The translations under genes and the position numbers were made by a program. Below, piece by piece: positions 52,914 through 62,552 of a DNA stretch of 64,000 nucleotides. Under the pieces are notes generated by a model. That model was not told the DNA's origin and did not search any database. It saw only the letters and a program-made list of their open reading frames with translations. Source of the stretch: Streptomyces scabiei 87.22 (lineage in GTDB: Bacteria > Actinomycetota > Actinomycetes > Streptomycetales > Streptomycetaceae). Each line of letters begins with the position of its first letter. Position 1 is the first letter of the stretch. The stretch is taken from assembly GCF_000091305.1 (NCBI RefSeq), contig NC_013929.1, positions 744,001 through 808,000 on the forward strand, in the 5' to 3' direction.

Positions 52914-53837
52914 ATGGTGGAGTCCGGGGACCCGGCGGGGGCGCGCGGGCGCCTTCGGGGGCTGTTCGTCGGGTTGTGCACGCTGGACGTCGTACAGCTC
53001 GTCGACCGCGTACCGGGGGCGAACGAGAAGCTGACGGCGCGTGAGCAGGTCGTGGCCGCGGGCGGGCCCGCGGCGAACGCGGCGGTGACGTTCGCCCACC
53101 TGGGCGGTGCCGCCACCCTGCTCACCGCGGTCGGACACCATCCCCTGGGGGTCGCCGTCGCGGCGGACCTGGACCGGCAGGGTGTGACGGTGGTGGACCT
53201 GGCGGCCGGCTCGGCCGAGCCGCCGGCGGTGTCGTCCGTGCTGGTCACGGCGGCGGGCGGCGACCGGGCCGTCGCCTCGACCAACGCGACGGGCCGCAGG
53301 CTCGCCCCGCCGGACGGGCTGGACGCGCTGGTGGCGGACCACGACATCGTGGAGATCGACGGCCATCACATGGACCTGGCCGTGGCCACCGCCCGCGCGG
53401 CGCGCGCGGCCGGCCGTCGGACGGTGTTCGACGGCGGCAGCTGGAAGCCCGGTACGGAGAGGCTGCTGCCGTCGATCGACGTCGCGGTCGTCTCGGAGGA
53501 CTTCCGCCCGCCCGGTACGCCCGCCTCGCGGACCGACCCCGCCGGCGCCCTGCACCGGCTGCGGGACCACGGAGTCCGCTGGTCGGCGGTCAGCAGGGGC
53601 CCTCGCCCCCTCGTGTGGGCGGGTCCCGGCGAGGGGGGCACGGTGGACGTTCCCGCCGTACGGGTGGTGGACACCCTGGGCGCGGGGGACGTCCTGCACG
53701 GGGCGCTCACGCATGCGCTCGCGGGGCAGAACGGCCTGACGCCGGAGGGCTTCACGGAGGCTCTGCGCGCGGCGGCGACGGTGGCCGCGCGGGCGTGTGC
53801 CTCGTTCGGGACGCGGGCGTGGATGCGGGGAGAGTGA
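52914..53837 (+). CDS. PfkB-family carbohydrate kinase
   Basis: 307 aa ribokinase fold. N-terminal GLFVGLCTLDVVQLVDRVP and GGPAANAAVTFAHLGG; C-terminal VVDTLGAGDVLHGALTHAL contains the anion hole GAGD with the catalytic Asp. It phosphorylates a sugar or nucleoside; residues do not define which. GGGGAG precedes the ATG. Divergent from the SpoIIE gene with a 287-bp intergenic region in which I see no known element. Confidence 0.85.
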   Translation: MVESGDPAGARGRLRGLFVGLCTLDVVQLVDRVPGANEKLTAREQVVAAGGPAANAAVTFAHLGGAATLLTAVGHHPLGVAVAADLDRQGVTVVDLAAGSAEPPAVSSVLVTAAGGDRAVASTNATGRRLAPPDGLDALVADHDIVEIDGHHMDLAVATARAARAAGRRTVFDGGSWKPGTERLLPSIDVAVVSEDFRPPGTPASRTDPAGALHRLRDHGVRWSAVSRGPRPLVWAGPGEGGTVDVPAVRVVDTLGAGDVLHGALTHALAGQNGLTPEGFTEALRAAATVAARACASFGTRAWMRGE

Positions 53838-53845
53838 GCCGCCCC

Positions 53846-53891
53846 GCCGCCGGACAGGTACGGCTCGCCGGAGCCGTACCTGTCCGGCGGC
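53846..53891. terminator. Perfect 20-bp hairpin after the PfkB gene
   Basis: Arms 53846-53865 and 53872-53891, 20 bp without mismatch, loop of 6. It starts 8 bp past the stop and stands between convergent genes. Confidence 0.85.
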
Positions 53892-53921
53892 GCTCCGGGT
53901 GGCAGGTCCGTGGTCCCCGCC

Positions 53922-53984
53922 CAGCGGGCCCGAGCCCGTCGGCCCGGGCCGCCGTGGGTTCGGCCGACCGGCTCGGGCCCGCTG
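53922..53984. terminator. Second inverted repeat between the PfkB and hydrolase genes
   Basis: 15-bp perfect arms 53922-53936 and 53970-53984 with a GC-rich loop of 33; likely ends the leftward hydrolase transcript. Confidence 0.6.
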
Positions 53985-53994
53985 TTCCTCCAGG

Positions 53995-54936
53995 TCAGGG
54001 GAGTGTCGCGGGCGGCGCGGCCCGGACCGCGCCGGGCTCGGCCGCGCCGGGCGCGAGGGTCCTCTCGCGGGCCGCCAGGCAGTCCTCCAGGAATGCGAGG
54101 GCACGCAGGTGGTAGGCGCGGGCGGCCCGGCCGAGGCTGATGTTGTGCCCGGCCGCCGGCTGACGCTCGACGCTCACGTGCGGGGCGGCCGTGAAGTGTG
54201 CGGCCAGATCGCGCAGGGCCTCGTCGTCGTGGCGCCACCATGCCTCGTGCTCGGCGAACGTCAGCCGCACCGGCACGCGGACGCGGGGTGCCGTGGTGCG
54301 GAAGAGCTCCGGCCAGCGGGCCAGTTCGGCCCCTTCCAGGGCGGGCACGGGCTCGACGATGGCACCGCTCTCCCGGAAGGTGCCCGAGGGGTACAGGCCG
54401 AGCGGCCCCCAGCTTCTGCGCAGCCGCCCGGCGTCGTCGTGGGCTCCGGGAAGTTCGTGCGGCTCGACGGCGTAGCGATGGCCGCAGCCGGAGACGTCGA
54501 TCCCGAGCAGGTGCGGCGGAGGGGAGTCGGCGGCGGCGGTGAGCGCCACCTTCCCGCCGTACGAATGGGCGAGCAGGAACAGGCCCCCACCGGTGTCGTG
54601 GCGGGAGCCGAAGTCGTGCAGGGCCGCGCGCAGCGAGGCCGCCTGCTCCGCCAGGTCCTGCCCCTGGGGCAGGCGGGTGGCGGAGTGCCGGTAGCCGGGC
54701 CGGTCCACGGCGAGGACGGTGTGGCCGAGGCCCGCCCCCAGGGTCAGCAGCGACTGCTGGGGGTGGGCCCGGCAGTCGAAGTACCCCGCGTTCATGCCAC
54801 CGCCGTGCACCGCGACCACGACGGCACGGGGGGAGCCGCCCGGCGGCTCGGCGAGCAGCGCCGACAGCGGCAGCCCGGCGGCGTCCAGGGTGATCCGGCG
54901 CACTCCGGGCGACGCTTCGTGGACCGGTCGGGTCAT
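53995..54936 (-). CDS. Alpha/beta-fold hydrolase
   Basis: 313 aa. VVAVHGGGMNAGYFD holds the oxyanion region, AHSYGGKVAL the nucleophile elbow (GxSxG read as HSYGG with Ser), and the C-terminal AAGHNISLGRAARAYH the catalytic His. GGAGGAGG lies before the ATG at 54936; an upstream-extended frame crosses a large hairpin. No signal peptide. Substrate unknown. It is monocistronic between two terminator-like inverted repeats. Confidence 0.8.
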   Translation of the reverse strand: MTRPVHEASPGVRRITLDAAGLPLSALLAEPPGGSPRAVVVAVHGGGMNAGYFDCRAHPQQSLLTLGAGLGHTVLAVDRPGYRHSATRLPQGQDLAEQAASLRAALHDFGSRHDTGGGLFLLAHSYGGKVALTAAADSPPPHLLGIDVSGCGHRYAVEPHELPGAHDDAGRLRRSWGPLGLYPSGTFRESGAIVEPVPALEGAELARWPELFRTTAPRVRVPVRLTFAEHEAWWRHDDEALRDLAAHFTAAPHVSVERQPAAGHNISLGRAARAYHLRALAFLEDCLAARERTLAPGAAEPGAVRAAPPATLP

Positions 54937-55066
54937 GGTCGTCCTCCTCCGGGTGGTGCGCCCAAGGCTCTCGCGTCCGGTGGCGGCCCGCACCCGCACC
55001 GCGTCGGGGAGGCGGCCCGGGTGCGGCCCGGGCCGCCTCCTCCTCGCCGGGCCACCCCGTGTCCGC

Positions 55067-55128
55067 AGTGCGTCCGGCCCGCTTCGCACGGGGCGGACGA
55101 CCTCCGCGCGAAGCGGGCCGGACGCACT
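55067..55128 (-). terminator. 21-bp inverted repeat after the ABC operon
   Basis: Perfect 21-bp arms 55067-55087 and 55108-55128, loop of 20, located 80 bp downstream of the last permease gene's stop. Confidence 0.7.
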
Positions 55129-55207
55129 CCCCCGGACGGCTGTCGGCCCCTTCGGCAACCCCGTCGCTCGCCGCCCGTCGCACGCCGGCCGGCCCGGGGG
55201 CCGCCGG

Positions 55208-55933
55208 TCAGCCGGTGCCGCCGCGACGCCCGCGCAAGGCAGGCCCGCGCAAGGCAGGCCCGTGCAAGGCCCCGAGCCGGCGGCGGTACGGCTCCCGGGC
55301 GCAGAGCAGCCAGACGGCGAGCAGGGCGGCGAGGATGCCCGCCCACAGCACATGGGCGTCGTCCCAGCGCGGGGCGCCCGGCGGTACGAAGAGCGCGAAG
55401 CGCTTCGGGAGGAGCACACCGGCCAGGACCGGCAGGGCCGTCACGGCGCCCGACACCGCCGGGCCCGGCACGCTCCGCACGGTGAACCGCACCGCCGCCG
55501 CGGCCAGGGCGAGCGCCAGCGCGCACAGCGCACCGGCCTCGACCGTCAGCGCGCCCACCGGTGACGCGGCCCACGCCTCGGCGTCGGCGCCCGCCCGCAG
55601 GACACCCAGCACCGCCGCCCACCAGACCGCGAGCGCCGGCAGGACGAGGGCCGCACGGACCGCCTGCCGCAGCGGACGCGGCACCGGAGGGACGCCCGTG
55701 GTGTGCCGGGCCGGATCGTCCAGGACGAACGCCGTCCCCACCGCCCCGCACAGCGCGGCCACCCGGGCCAGGTCGGCCAGCACGACCGCCGGGAGATCCA
55801 TGGAGAACACCACCGGTACGGCGGCGACGGCCAGCCCCAGCGCCCATCCGGCGGTGAACACCGTCCACGGCAGCGCGCGTGCCGTGGGCCGCACCAGGGC
55901 CGCCACCATCGTCAGCCGTCGGCTCACGCGCAC
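55208..55933 (-). CDS. Integral membrane protein, ABC export system partner
   Basis: 241 aa with six hydrophobic helices and few motifs; I do not assign it to a named family. GTG at 55933 overlaps the preceding permease by 10 bp; the second in-frame GTG at 55927 would make a classical GTGA overlap and may be the true start. The C-terminus ends in GPALRGPALRG from a short tandem DNA repeat (about 55235-55265). Last gene of the sigma/anti-sigma/ATPase/permease operon. Confidence 0.72.
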   Translation of the reverse strand: MRVSRRLTMVAALVRPTARALPWTVFTAGWALGLAVAAVPVVFSMDLPAVVLADLARVAALCGAVGTAFVLDDPARHTTGVPPVPRPLRQAVRAALVLPALAVWWAAVLGVLRAGADAEAWAASPVGALTVEAGALCALALALAAAAVRFTVRSVPGPAVSGAVTALPVLAGVLLPKRFALFVPPGAPRWDDAHVLWAGILAALLAVWLLCAREPYRRRLGALHGPALRGPALRGRRGGTG

Positions 55934-57456
55934 TGGTACTCCCGGTCGTCGGCGGTCTCGGCCGGAGCGGTGACGCCCAGCAGGGCGGCCGCGCGTTCGG
56001 TGGTCGTGCCCGCGGCGGACAGCTCCGCCCAGGACGCCTTCACCCTGCGGTCCACCTCCTTCGGCGGTTCGGCCGACAGCGCCTGGAACACGGCGAGTTC
56101 ACGGCCGCGCAGCGACACCGCGCTCACCGGGGCCTGGATCACGCCCGGGCTGCTGGGCCCCTGCCCGAGCCTCTCGAACATCGCCTCGCCGTCCGGGGTG
56201 GCGCGGACCGCCAGCCAGACCATCAGCACGCCCCGCGCGTCGCAGTACACGCCCTCGTACCGCTCGTGCCCCACGACCAGCCCCCGGGCGACGCTCGCGG
56301 CGAACTCCAGCTCCCGCTCCCCGCCCCACGCGGTGGTCGCCGTGGACTCGCCGGGTGCACCGGGCGCGGGCTCCCCGACGCCCGACGGTCCGTCGAGCGC
56401 GGCGACCCGCTGCCGTACGGTGAGCGCGCGTGTCGCGTCCGGTGCGCCGGCCAGCGAGCGCACCGCCTCCGTCACCCGGGCCCACTCGCCGATCCAGGGG
56501 GTGAACTCGGGGAAGGCGCAGTACGTCGTCGCTCCGCGCCGCTCGCAGTCCTGTACCGCCGCCGGGTGGCGGGTCGCCGTCTCGCGTGCCTCGCGTACCG
56601 CGTCCGACGGTGCCGTGCCCTGGAGGGCCACGGTGGTCACGACCGCGCCGAGCGCCCCCAGCGCGGTGGCCCGCAGGGCCCGTCCCCGGCCGCCGCTCAC
56701 CAGGACCGCGCCGGCGGCCACCAGCACCGCGAGCGCCAGCAGGTACAGCGCGTGCCAGGCGGCGGGCCGGCCCACCAGGTCGGACGGCAGGGGCCGGGCC
56801 CCCTCGTCGAAGAGCACGGGGGTCAGCCCGCGCAGCCAGGCCGGGCTGCCCGCTTCTGCGACGAAGACCATGGTGACGGCCAGGACGGCGACCACGGCCA
56901 GGGGCGCCACGAACGCGGACCGGGCGACCCGGCCGAGCAGCACGCCGAGGGCCGCGGGCAGGAGCAGCAGCAGCGGCCCGGTCACCAGCTCGGCGGGCGA
57001 GGCGTGGCCCACGGCCCCGGGCTTCAGCGCCGCCGCCGTGAACTGCCCGGCCACGATCAGCGCCCCCACGGCGGCCGTCGGCAGCACCGACAGCAGATGC
57101 GCGACCGTGCGCCGCCACGGCTGCAGCACCAGCACCCCGAATACCGCCTCCGTGCCCCGTCGGTGCGAGCGCAGCACCGCCAGGTTCACGGCGACCAGCA
57201 CCGCCAGTCCCAGGAGCAGTTGTCCGATCTGGGTCTCACGGTCGATGTCCTGGAGCACCGGATAGGCGTCCTCCGCCGCGTCGCCCGACCGCAGGAGCAG
57301 GGCCACGTAGGTCACGAGCGCGACCAGCACCAGGGGGTGCAGCAGCAGGCGCCGCGCCTCCACCCGGGCCAGCGCGAGCACCGCCCGCGCGCCGCCGCGG
57401 ACCCGTACCGGCTGCGGCTTCGGAGCGGTCACCGTCGTTCCCGTCGTCGTGGTCAC
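55924..57456 (-). CDS. ABC-2-type permease
   Basis: 510 aa, starting with GTG overlapping the ATPase stop (GTGA). Cytoplasmic N-terminus, then helices through ~residue 275, followed by a ~200-residue soluble C-terminal domain with two Cys (CERRGATTYCAFPEF, YCDARG), likely extracellular. It should pair with the ATPase encoded immediately upstream; export of a peptide, lipid or antibiotic is usual for this class. Confidence 0.78.
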   Translation of the reverse strand: MTTTTGTTVTAPKPQPVRVRGGARAVLALARVEARRLLLHPLVLVALVTYVALLLRSGDAAEDAYPVLQDIDRETQIGQLLLGLAVLVAVNLAVLRSHRRGTEAVFGVLVLQPWRRTVAHLLSVLPTAAVGALIVAGQFTAAALKPGAVGHASPAELVTGPLLLLLPAALGVLLGRVARSAFVAPLAVVAVLAVTMVFVAEAGSPAWLRGLTPVLFDEGARPLPSDLVGRPAAWHALYLLALAVLVAAGAVLVSGGRGRALRATALGALGAVVTTVALQGTAPSDAVREARETATRHPAAVQDCERRGATTYCAFPEFTPWIGEWARVTEAVRSLAGAPDATRALTVRQRVAALDGPSGVGEPAPGAPGESTATTAWGGERELEFAASVARGLVVGHERYEGVYCDARGVLMVWLAVRATPDGEAMFERLGQGPSSPGVIQAPVSAVSLRGRELAVFQALSAEPPKEVDRRVKASWAELSAAGTTTERAAALLGVTAPAETADDREYQCA

Positions 57457-58319
57457 GCGGCCACCTCCGCCACCGGATCGCCGCCGAGCGACAGGAGGTA
57501 GCCGTCCTCCAGGGTGGGTTCGACGAGCCGGGCGCCCGCGGGCGGGTCCCCGACGTTGCGGAACTCGCCCGTCCCGGTGCGCCATCCGGCCCGGGCGCCC
57601 GGCTGCCGGTCCCCGCTGTTCCACACCCGGCCGTCCGCCACCGCCGTCAGCTCCGCGGGCGTGCCGTCGAACCGGACCCGGCCCCTGTCCATCACCACCA
57701 CCCGGTGGCACAGCATCGCCACGTCCTCGGTCTGGTGGGTGGACAGCAGCACCGTCCGGCCCTCGCCGGCCTCCGCGATCAACTCCCGGAACCGCATGCG
57801 CTGTTCGGGGTCGAGTCCGACCGTCGGTTCGTCCAGGACCAGGAAGCCCGGGTCGCCGACCAGGGCCGCGGCGAGCGCCACGCGCTGCCGCATGCCGCCG
57901 GAGAGCCGCCGTATCCGCTTGCCACGCACCTCCGCGAGGCCGACCGCGTCGAGGACCCGGCGGGTCTCGGCGTGCCGGGCCCGCCGGTCGGTCAGCTCCT
58001 TGAGGATCGCGACGTAGTCGATGAACTCGAAGGCGGTGAAGTCGGGATGGAATCCGGGGTTCTGCGGCAGGTAGCCGAGGACCCGTCGCGCGTCCTGCCG
58101 TCCGTGGACCGTGCTCGGGTCGTGTCCGAGGACGGTGAAGGCGCCGTGGTCCGGGGGCGTGGCCGTCGCCAGGACGCGCAGCAGGGTGGTCTTGCCCGCG
58201 CCGTTGGGGCCGAGCAGGCCCGTGACCCCCTCGGAGAGCCGCAGGGTGACGTCGTCCACCGCCGGGGTGCCGCGATAGCTCAGGGTCAGCCCGGCGGCGG
58301 AGACCGTGGGTCGTGTCAT
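57453..58319 (-). CDS. ABC transporter ATPase
   Basis: 288 aa. Walker A LGPNGAGKTT, Q-loop GYLPQNPGFHPDFTA, signature RLSGGMRQRVALAAAL, Walker B FLVLDEPTVGLDP, and a switch STHQTEDV. ABC-2 export type with a C-terminal ~60-residue extension. AGGAGG precedes the ATG, which overlaps the anti-sigma gene stop (ATGA). Confidence 0.92.
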   Translation of the reverse strand: MTRPTVSAAGLTLSYRGTPAVDDVTLRLSEGVTGLLGPNGAGKTTLLRVLATATPPDHGAFTVLGHDPSTVHGRQDARRVLGYLPQNPGFHPDFTAFEFIDYVAILKELTDRRARHAETRRVLDAVGLAEVRGKRIRRLSGGMRQRVALAAALVGDPGFLVLDEPTVGLDPEQRMRFRELIAEAGEGRTVLLSTHQTEDVAMLCHRVVVMDRGRVRFDGTPAELTAVADGRVWNSGDRQPGARAGWRTGTGEFRNVGDPPAGARLVEPTLEDGYLLSLGGDPVAEVAA

Positions 58320-59167
58320 GACAGCCTCCTGGCTGTGAATCGAAGGTATCGGGGGGACGGGCCGAGGCGGCCGGAGTCGAAGCGGTCCCGCGCCGCGACC
58401 AGCAGCACCGTCGCGAGCGTCGCGACCGCCGCCGCCGCGCCCTGGCCCTCTGCGGTGAAGGGCAGTGGTGTGCCGGACGCCAGCAGACGGCTCAGCACCA
58501 CCAGTGCCGTCCACCCGGCCCCGACCAGCGCCGGAGCGAGGACGGGGCCCAGCCGGGCCGTGAGGGCGACGCCCGTGGCGGTCAGCGCCAGCGCCGGCAG
58601 CAGCCAGCCGAGTGCCGCCAGGCCGAGCGACGGCAGTGCCAGGCTCGCCAGCCCGCTCAGCAGTGTCGTCGTCGACAGCACCGCGACCGTGCGCACCATC
58701 AGCAGACGGAAGGTGTGCATCGGCGCGACCACGGCCGTCTCGTAGGTCGGGTCGAGCCCCGGGCCGAACGACAGCGCCACTCCCGCCAGGGGCAGCAGCG
58801 GTGCCGTGGCCAGGAGCATCAGCGGCGACGCGACCAGCGCCACGCCGACCGCGAGCAGCAGGGTGAGGGCCACGGCACCGAGCCAGGAGCGGCGCAGCAC
58901 CGGGGTGGCCGCGAGCAGTCGGGCGGTGTGGTCGGCGACGCCCACCCTGAGCAGCAGCGACTCGGCCAGGCCCGGCCTCGGGGCGTCGAGTTCGTCCTCC
59001 AGCCTGGCCCAGCCCGCGTCGATCTCGGCGGGCGGGACATGGGACGAGAGCGCGGCCCGGCAGTCGGCGCAGCCCGCGAGGTGCGTCTCGACGGACCACA
59101 GCCGGGGGGCGGCCAGCGCTCCCCGGGCGTACTCCCCGAGGTCCCCGTCGTCGGCGTGCCAGCTCAT
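58316..59167 (-). CDS. Membrane anti-sigma factor with ZAS zinc finger
   Basis: 283 aa. The N-terminal ~45 residues show the zinc-binding H-x3-C-x2-C pattern (THLAGCADC) of ZAS anti-sigma domains; then about six membrane helices, more than the single helix most anti-sigma factors have. It overlaps the sigma gene by ATGA, so it should hold the ECF sigma factor at the membrane until an envelope signal arrives. Its multi-helix body may itself touch the ABC transporter encoded downstream. Confidence 0.83.
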   Translation of the reverse strand: MSWHADDGDLGEYARGALAAPRLWSVETHLAGCADCRAALSSHVPPAEIDAGWARLEDELDAPRPGLAESLLLRVGVADHTARLLAATPVLRRSWLGAVALTLLLAVGVALVASPLMLLATAPLLPLAGVALSFGPGLDPTYETAVVAPMHTFRLLMVRTVAVLSTTTLLSGLASLALPSLGLAALGWLLPALALTATGVALTARLGPVLAPALVGAGWTALVVLSRLLASGTPLPFTAEGQGAAAAVATLATVLLVAARDRFDSGRLGPSPRYLRFTARRLS

Positions 59168-59706
59168 GTCAGGCCCTCCCGCAGTTGCCTCCGGGCGCGC
59201 ATGGCCCGGGTCTTGACCGTGCCCGGGGGAATGCCGAGCAGGACGGCAGCCTCACGGGTCGTCAGTCCGTCGATCACCGTCGCCTGCAGCACGGCCCGCA
59301 GCTCCGGCGAGAGTGCGGCGAGCGACCCCGCCAGGTCACCGTGCTGCACCCGGGCCAGCACCTGTTCCTCGGCCGACACCTCCTCGCGCTGGCGCAGCCG
59401 GGCGAGCGCCTGCCGCAGCCGGCCGCGGGCCCCGTCGCCGCGCAGCGCGTCCACCAGACGGCGCGATCCGATCCGCCACAGCCAGCCCGCGACATCACCC
59501 TCGCGCCGGTACCGGGCCGCTCCCCGCCACACGTCGAGGAAGGTCTCCTGCACGACGTCGTCGACCAGCACCGGGTCGGCGCACCGGCCGCGCAGCCGCA
59601 GCACGAGCCACGGCGCGTACCTGCGGTACAGCTCCTCGAACGCCCGCCGGTCCCCGTCGGCGACCGCCCGCAACAGCTCGGCGTCGCCCGGACTCCCCCG
59701 CTTCAT
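59164..59706 (-). CDS. ECF-type RNA polymerase sigma factor
   Basis: 180 aa. Region 2 (AFEELYRRYAPWLVLRLRGR, DDVVQETFLDVWR) and region 4 (LSPELRAVLQATVIDGLTTREAAVLLGIPPGTVKTRAMRARRQLR). ATG at 59706 is preferred over GTG at 59715 because GAGGGGG then has proper spacing. It heads a five-gene operon: sigma, anti-sigma, ATPase, two permeases. It probably controls its own transcription from the candidate promoter just upstream. Confidence 0.92.
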   Translation of the reverse strand: MKRGSPGDAELLRAVADGDRRAFEELYRRYAPWLVLRLRGRCADPVLVDDVVQETFLDVWRGAARYRREGDVAGWLWRIGSRRLVDALRGDGARGRLRQALARLRQREEVSAEEQVLARVQHGDLAGSLAALSPELRAVLQATVIDGLTTREAAVLLGIPPGTVKTRAMRARRQLREGLT

Positions 59707-59726
59707 CTCGCTCACACCCCCTCATC

Positions 59727-59750
59727 GGACGAGACCCCCCGAGTGGTTCA
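59727..59750 (-). promoter_or_regulatory. Possible ECF-type promoter of the sigma operon
   Basis: On the minus strand GAACC (complement 59745-59749) is followed 13 bp later by CGTCC (complement 59727-59731), 20 bp before the sigma start. ECF promoters usually have GGAAC and CGTC with a slightly longer spacer, so this is tentative. Confidence 0.3.
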
Positions 59751-59782
59751 CGCCGCGAGAAAGGATTCCGGACGCGTGCAGG

Positions 59783-60427
59783 TCACGGGGTCGTCGGCCC
59801 CCCGGCGGCAAGTGTCCTGAGTGCGATGTTGAGTTCGAGGACGTTCACGCGGGGTTCGCCGACGAAGCCGAGCGTGCGGCCCTGGGTGTGCTCGTCGACG
59901 AGCTTGCGTACCCGGGCGACGGTCAGGCCGTTCCTCGCGGCGACCCGGTGGATCTGGAGGTCGGCGTAGGCCGGGGAGATGTCCGGGTCGAGGCCGGAGC
60001 CGGAGGAGGTGACCGCGTCGGCCGGGACCTGGGACGGCTTCACGGTGTAGCCGGGCACGGAGTTGTCCTCGACGACCCTCGCCTTCGCCTCCTCCACCGA
60101 TGCGATGAGTTTCCTGTTGTCGGCGGAGAGGTTGGTGGCGCCCGAGAGGATCAGCCTGTACTGCGTGTTGACGGAGTTCCGGCCGGGTCCGTCGGCCGGC
60201 CGGGGCTGGAAGTAGTCGAGGCCGTAGCCCTGTTGGCCGATCAGGGAGGAACCGACGACCTTCCCGTCGTACGAGATCTCCGAGCCGTTCGCCTTGTCGT
60301 GGAAGAGGGTCTGGGCGACGCCGGTGACGGCGAGCGGGTAGACGACGCCCGTGACCAGGGTCAGCACCAGCAGGGCCCTGAGCCCCGCCCACAGCAACCG
60401 GCCCGTGTTCGATACGGAGGTGTTCAT
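59783..60427 (-). CDS. kdpC: Potassium-transporting ATPase subunit C
   Basis: 214 aa. One N-terminal membrane helix (LRALLVLTLVTGVVYPLAVTG), then the periplasmic part with the KdpC motifs GSSLIGQ, YFQPRPA and SGSGLDPDISPAYA. It stabilises the KdpFABC pump. ATG at 60427, with an alternative GTG 12 bp upstream (60439); neither has a strong ribosome site. It follows kdpB by 25 bp. Confidence 0.94.
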   Translation of the reverse strand: MNTSVSNTGRLLWAGLRALLVLTLVTGVVYPLAVTGVAQTLFHDKANGSEISYDGKVVGSSLIGQQGYGLDYFQPRPADGPGRNSVNTQYRLILSGATNLSADNRKLIASVEEAKARVVEDNSVPGYTVKPSQVPADAVTSSGSGLDPDISPAYADLQIHRVAARNGLTVARVRKLVDEHTQGRTLGFVGEPRVNVLELNIALRTLAAGGPTTP

Positions 60428-60452
60428 GGCGGTCAGCACGCTTTCGGAAAAG

Positions 60453-62552
60453 TTACAGCCCGGGGACGAGGGAGATGAGCAGATCGATGAGCTTGATGCC
60501 GACGAAGGGGGCGATCAGGCCGCCGATGCCGTAGATCGTGAGGTTGCGGCGGAGCATCCTGTCGGCGCTGACCGGCCGGTACCGCACGCCCCGCAGGGAC
60601 AGCGGCACCAGCGCGATGATGATCAGCGCGTTGAAGACGACGGCCGACAGGATCGCGGAGTCCGGTGAGGACAGGCCCATGATGTTGAGCCTGTCCAGGC
60701 CCGGGTGGACGGCGGCGAACAGCGCCGGGATGATCGCGAAGTACTTGGCGACGTCGTTGGCGATGGAGAACGTGGTCAACGCCCCCCGGGTGATGAGGAG
60801 TTGCTTGCCGATCCCGACGATCTCGATCAGTTTGGTCGGGTCGGAGTCGAGGTCGACCATGTTGCCGGCCTCCTTGGCGGCCGACGTACCGGTGTTCATG
60901 GCCACGCCGACGTCGGACTGGGCCAGCGCGGGGGCGTCGTTGGTGCCGTCCCCGGTCATCGCGACCAGCTTGCCGCCCGCCTGCTCCCGCTTGATGAGGG
61001 CCATCTTGTCCTCGGGCGTGGCCTCGGCGAGGAAGTCGTCGACGCCCGCCTCCTCGGCGATCGCCTTCGCCGTCAGCGGGTTGTCGCCCGTGATCATGAC
61101 GGTCCTGATGCCCATGCGGCGCAGTTCGTCGAACCGCTCCCGCATGCCCTCCTTGACGACGTCCTTGAGGTGGACGACACCCAGCACCCGGGCGCCATCG
61201 CTGTCCTCGACCGCGACCAGCAGCGGGGTGCCGCCGGCCGCGGCGATCCGGTCGGTCAGCTCCCGCGCGTCGGGCGCGACCTCACCGCCCTGCTCCTCGA
61301 CCCACCTGACGACCGACCCGGCGGCGCCCTTGCGGATCCTCCGCCCGTCGACGTCCACGCCCGACATCCGGGTCTGCGCGGTGAAGGCGATCCACTCGGC
61401 CCCGACCGGTTCGCGCTCGCGCAGGCCGTACTTCTCCCGCGCCAGTGCGACGACGGAGCGGCCCTCGGGTGTCTCGTCGGCCAGCGACGACAGCTGGGCG
61501 GCGTCGGCGACCCGGGCGTCCGTCACCCCGCGCACCGGCACGAACTCGGCGGCCTGCCGGTTGCCGAGGGTGATGGTGCCGGTCTTGTCGAGCAGCAGCG
61601 TCGACACGTCACCGGCCGCCTCGACCGCCCGGCCGGACATGGCCAGGACGTTGCGCTGCACCAGCCGGTCCATGCCGGCGATGCCGATGGCGGAGAGCAG
61701 GGCGCCGATGGTGGTCGGGATGAGGCAGACCAGCAGGGCGACCAGCACGGTCATCGTGAGGTGGGTGCCCGCGTAGTCCGCGAACGGCGGCAGCGTGGCA
61801 CAGGCCAGCAGGAACACGATGGTCAGCGAGGCGAGCAGGATGTTCAGCGCGATCTCGTTGGGTGTCTTCTGCCGGGCCGCGCCCTCGACCAGGTTGATCA
61901 TCCGGTCGATGAAGGTCTCGCCGGGCTTCGTCGTGATCTTGATGACGATCCGGTCGGAGAGGACCTTGGTGCCGCCGGTGACGGCACTGCGGTCGCCGCC
62001 GGACTCGCGGATGACGGGTGCCGACTCACCGGTGATCGCCGACTCGTCGACGGACGCCACCCCTTCGACCACGTCCCCGTCGCCGGGGATGATGTCGCCG
62101 GCCTCGCAGACGACCAGGTCACCGATCTTCAGCCCCGTTCCGGGGACCTCGGTGCCGTCCACGAGACGGGCCACCGTGTCGGTCCTGGCCTTGCGCAGAG
62201 TGTCGGCCTGGGCCTTGCCGCGGCCCTCGGCGACCGCCTCCGCGAGGTTGGCGAAGACGACGGTCAGCCACAGCCAGACGCTGATGGTCCAGCCGAACCA
62301 GTCGCCGGGGTCCTTGAAGGAGAACACCGTGGTCAGCACGGACCCGATCCACACCACGAACATCACGGGCGACCTGACCATCACCCGGGGGTCGAGCTTG
62401 CGGAAGGCGTCCGGCAGCGACCTGACCAGCTGCGTGGGATCGAAGAGGCCCGCGCCGACACGGCCCTCGGGAGCCCTGTGCGCGGTGGGTGCGTCCTGGT
62501 GCGGCGCGAGGGTGGGAGTGGACATCTCTTCGCTTTCGGTACGGGTGGTCAT
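60453..62552 (-). CDS. kdpB: Potassium-transporting ATPase ATP-binding subunit
   Basis: 699 aa P-type ATPase. TGES in the actuator domain (AITGESAPV), phosphorylation site DKTGT with Asp322, [12 protein letters not shown] hinge, membrane helices M1-M2, M3-M4 and M5-M7 as in KdpB. ATG at 62552 overlaps the kdpA stop (ATGA), GAGGGG upstream. It powers high-affinity potassium uptake when potassium is scarce. Confidence 0.96.
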   Translation of the reverse strand: MTTRTESEEMSTPTLAPHQDAPTAHRAPEGRVGAGLFDPTQLVRSLPDAFRKLDPRVMVRSPVMFVVWIGSVLTTVFSFKDPGDWFGWTISVWLWLTVVFANLAEAVAEGRGKAQADTLRKARTDTVARLVDGTEVPGTGLKIGDLVVCEAGDIIPGDGDVVEGVASVDESAITGESAPVIRESGGDRSAVTGGTKVLSDRIVIKITTKPGETFIDRMINLVEGAARQKTPNEIALNILLASLTIVFLLACATLPPFADYAGTHLTMTVLVALLVCLIPTTIGALLSAIGIAGMDRLVQRNVLAMSGRAVEAAGDVSTLLLDKTGTITLGNRQAAEFVPVRGVTDARVADAAQLSSLADETPEGRSVVALAREKYGLREREPVGAEWIAFTAQTRMSGVDVDGRRIRKGAAGSVVRWVEEQGGEVAPDARELTDRIAAAGGTPLLVAVEDSDGARVLGVVHLKDVVKEGMRERFDELRRMGIRTVMITGDNPLTAKAIAEEAGVDDFLAEATPEDKMALIKREQAGGKLVAMTGDGTNDAPALAQSDVGVAMNTGTSAAKEAGNMVDLDSDPTKLIEIVGIGKQLLITRGALTTFSIANDVAKYFAIIPALFAAVHPGLDRLNIMGLSSPDSAILSAVVFNALIIIALVPLSLRGVRYRPVSADRMLRRNLTIYGIGGLIAPFVGIKLIDLLISLVPGL

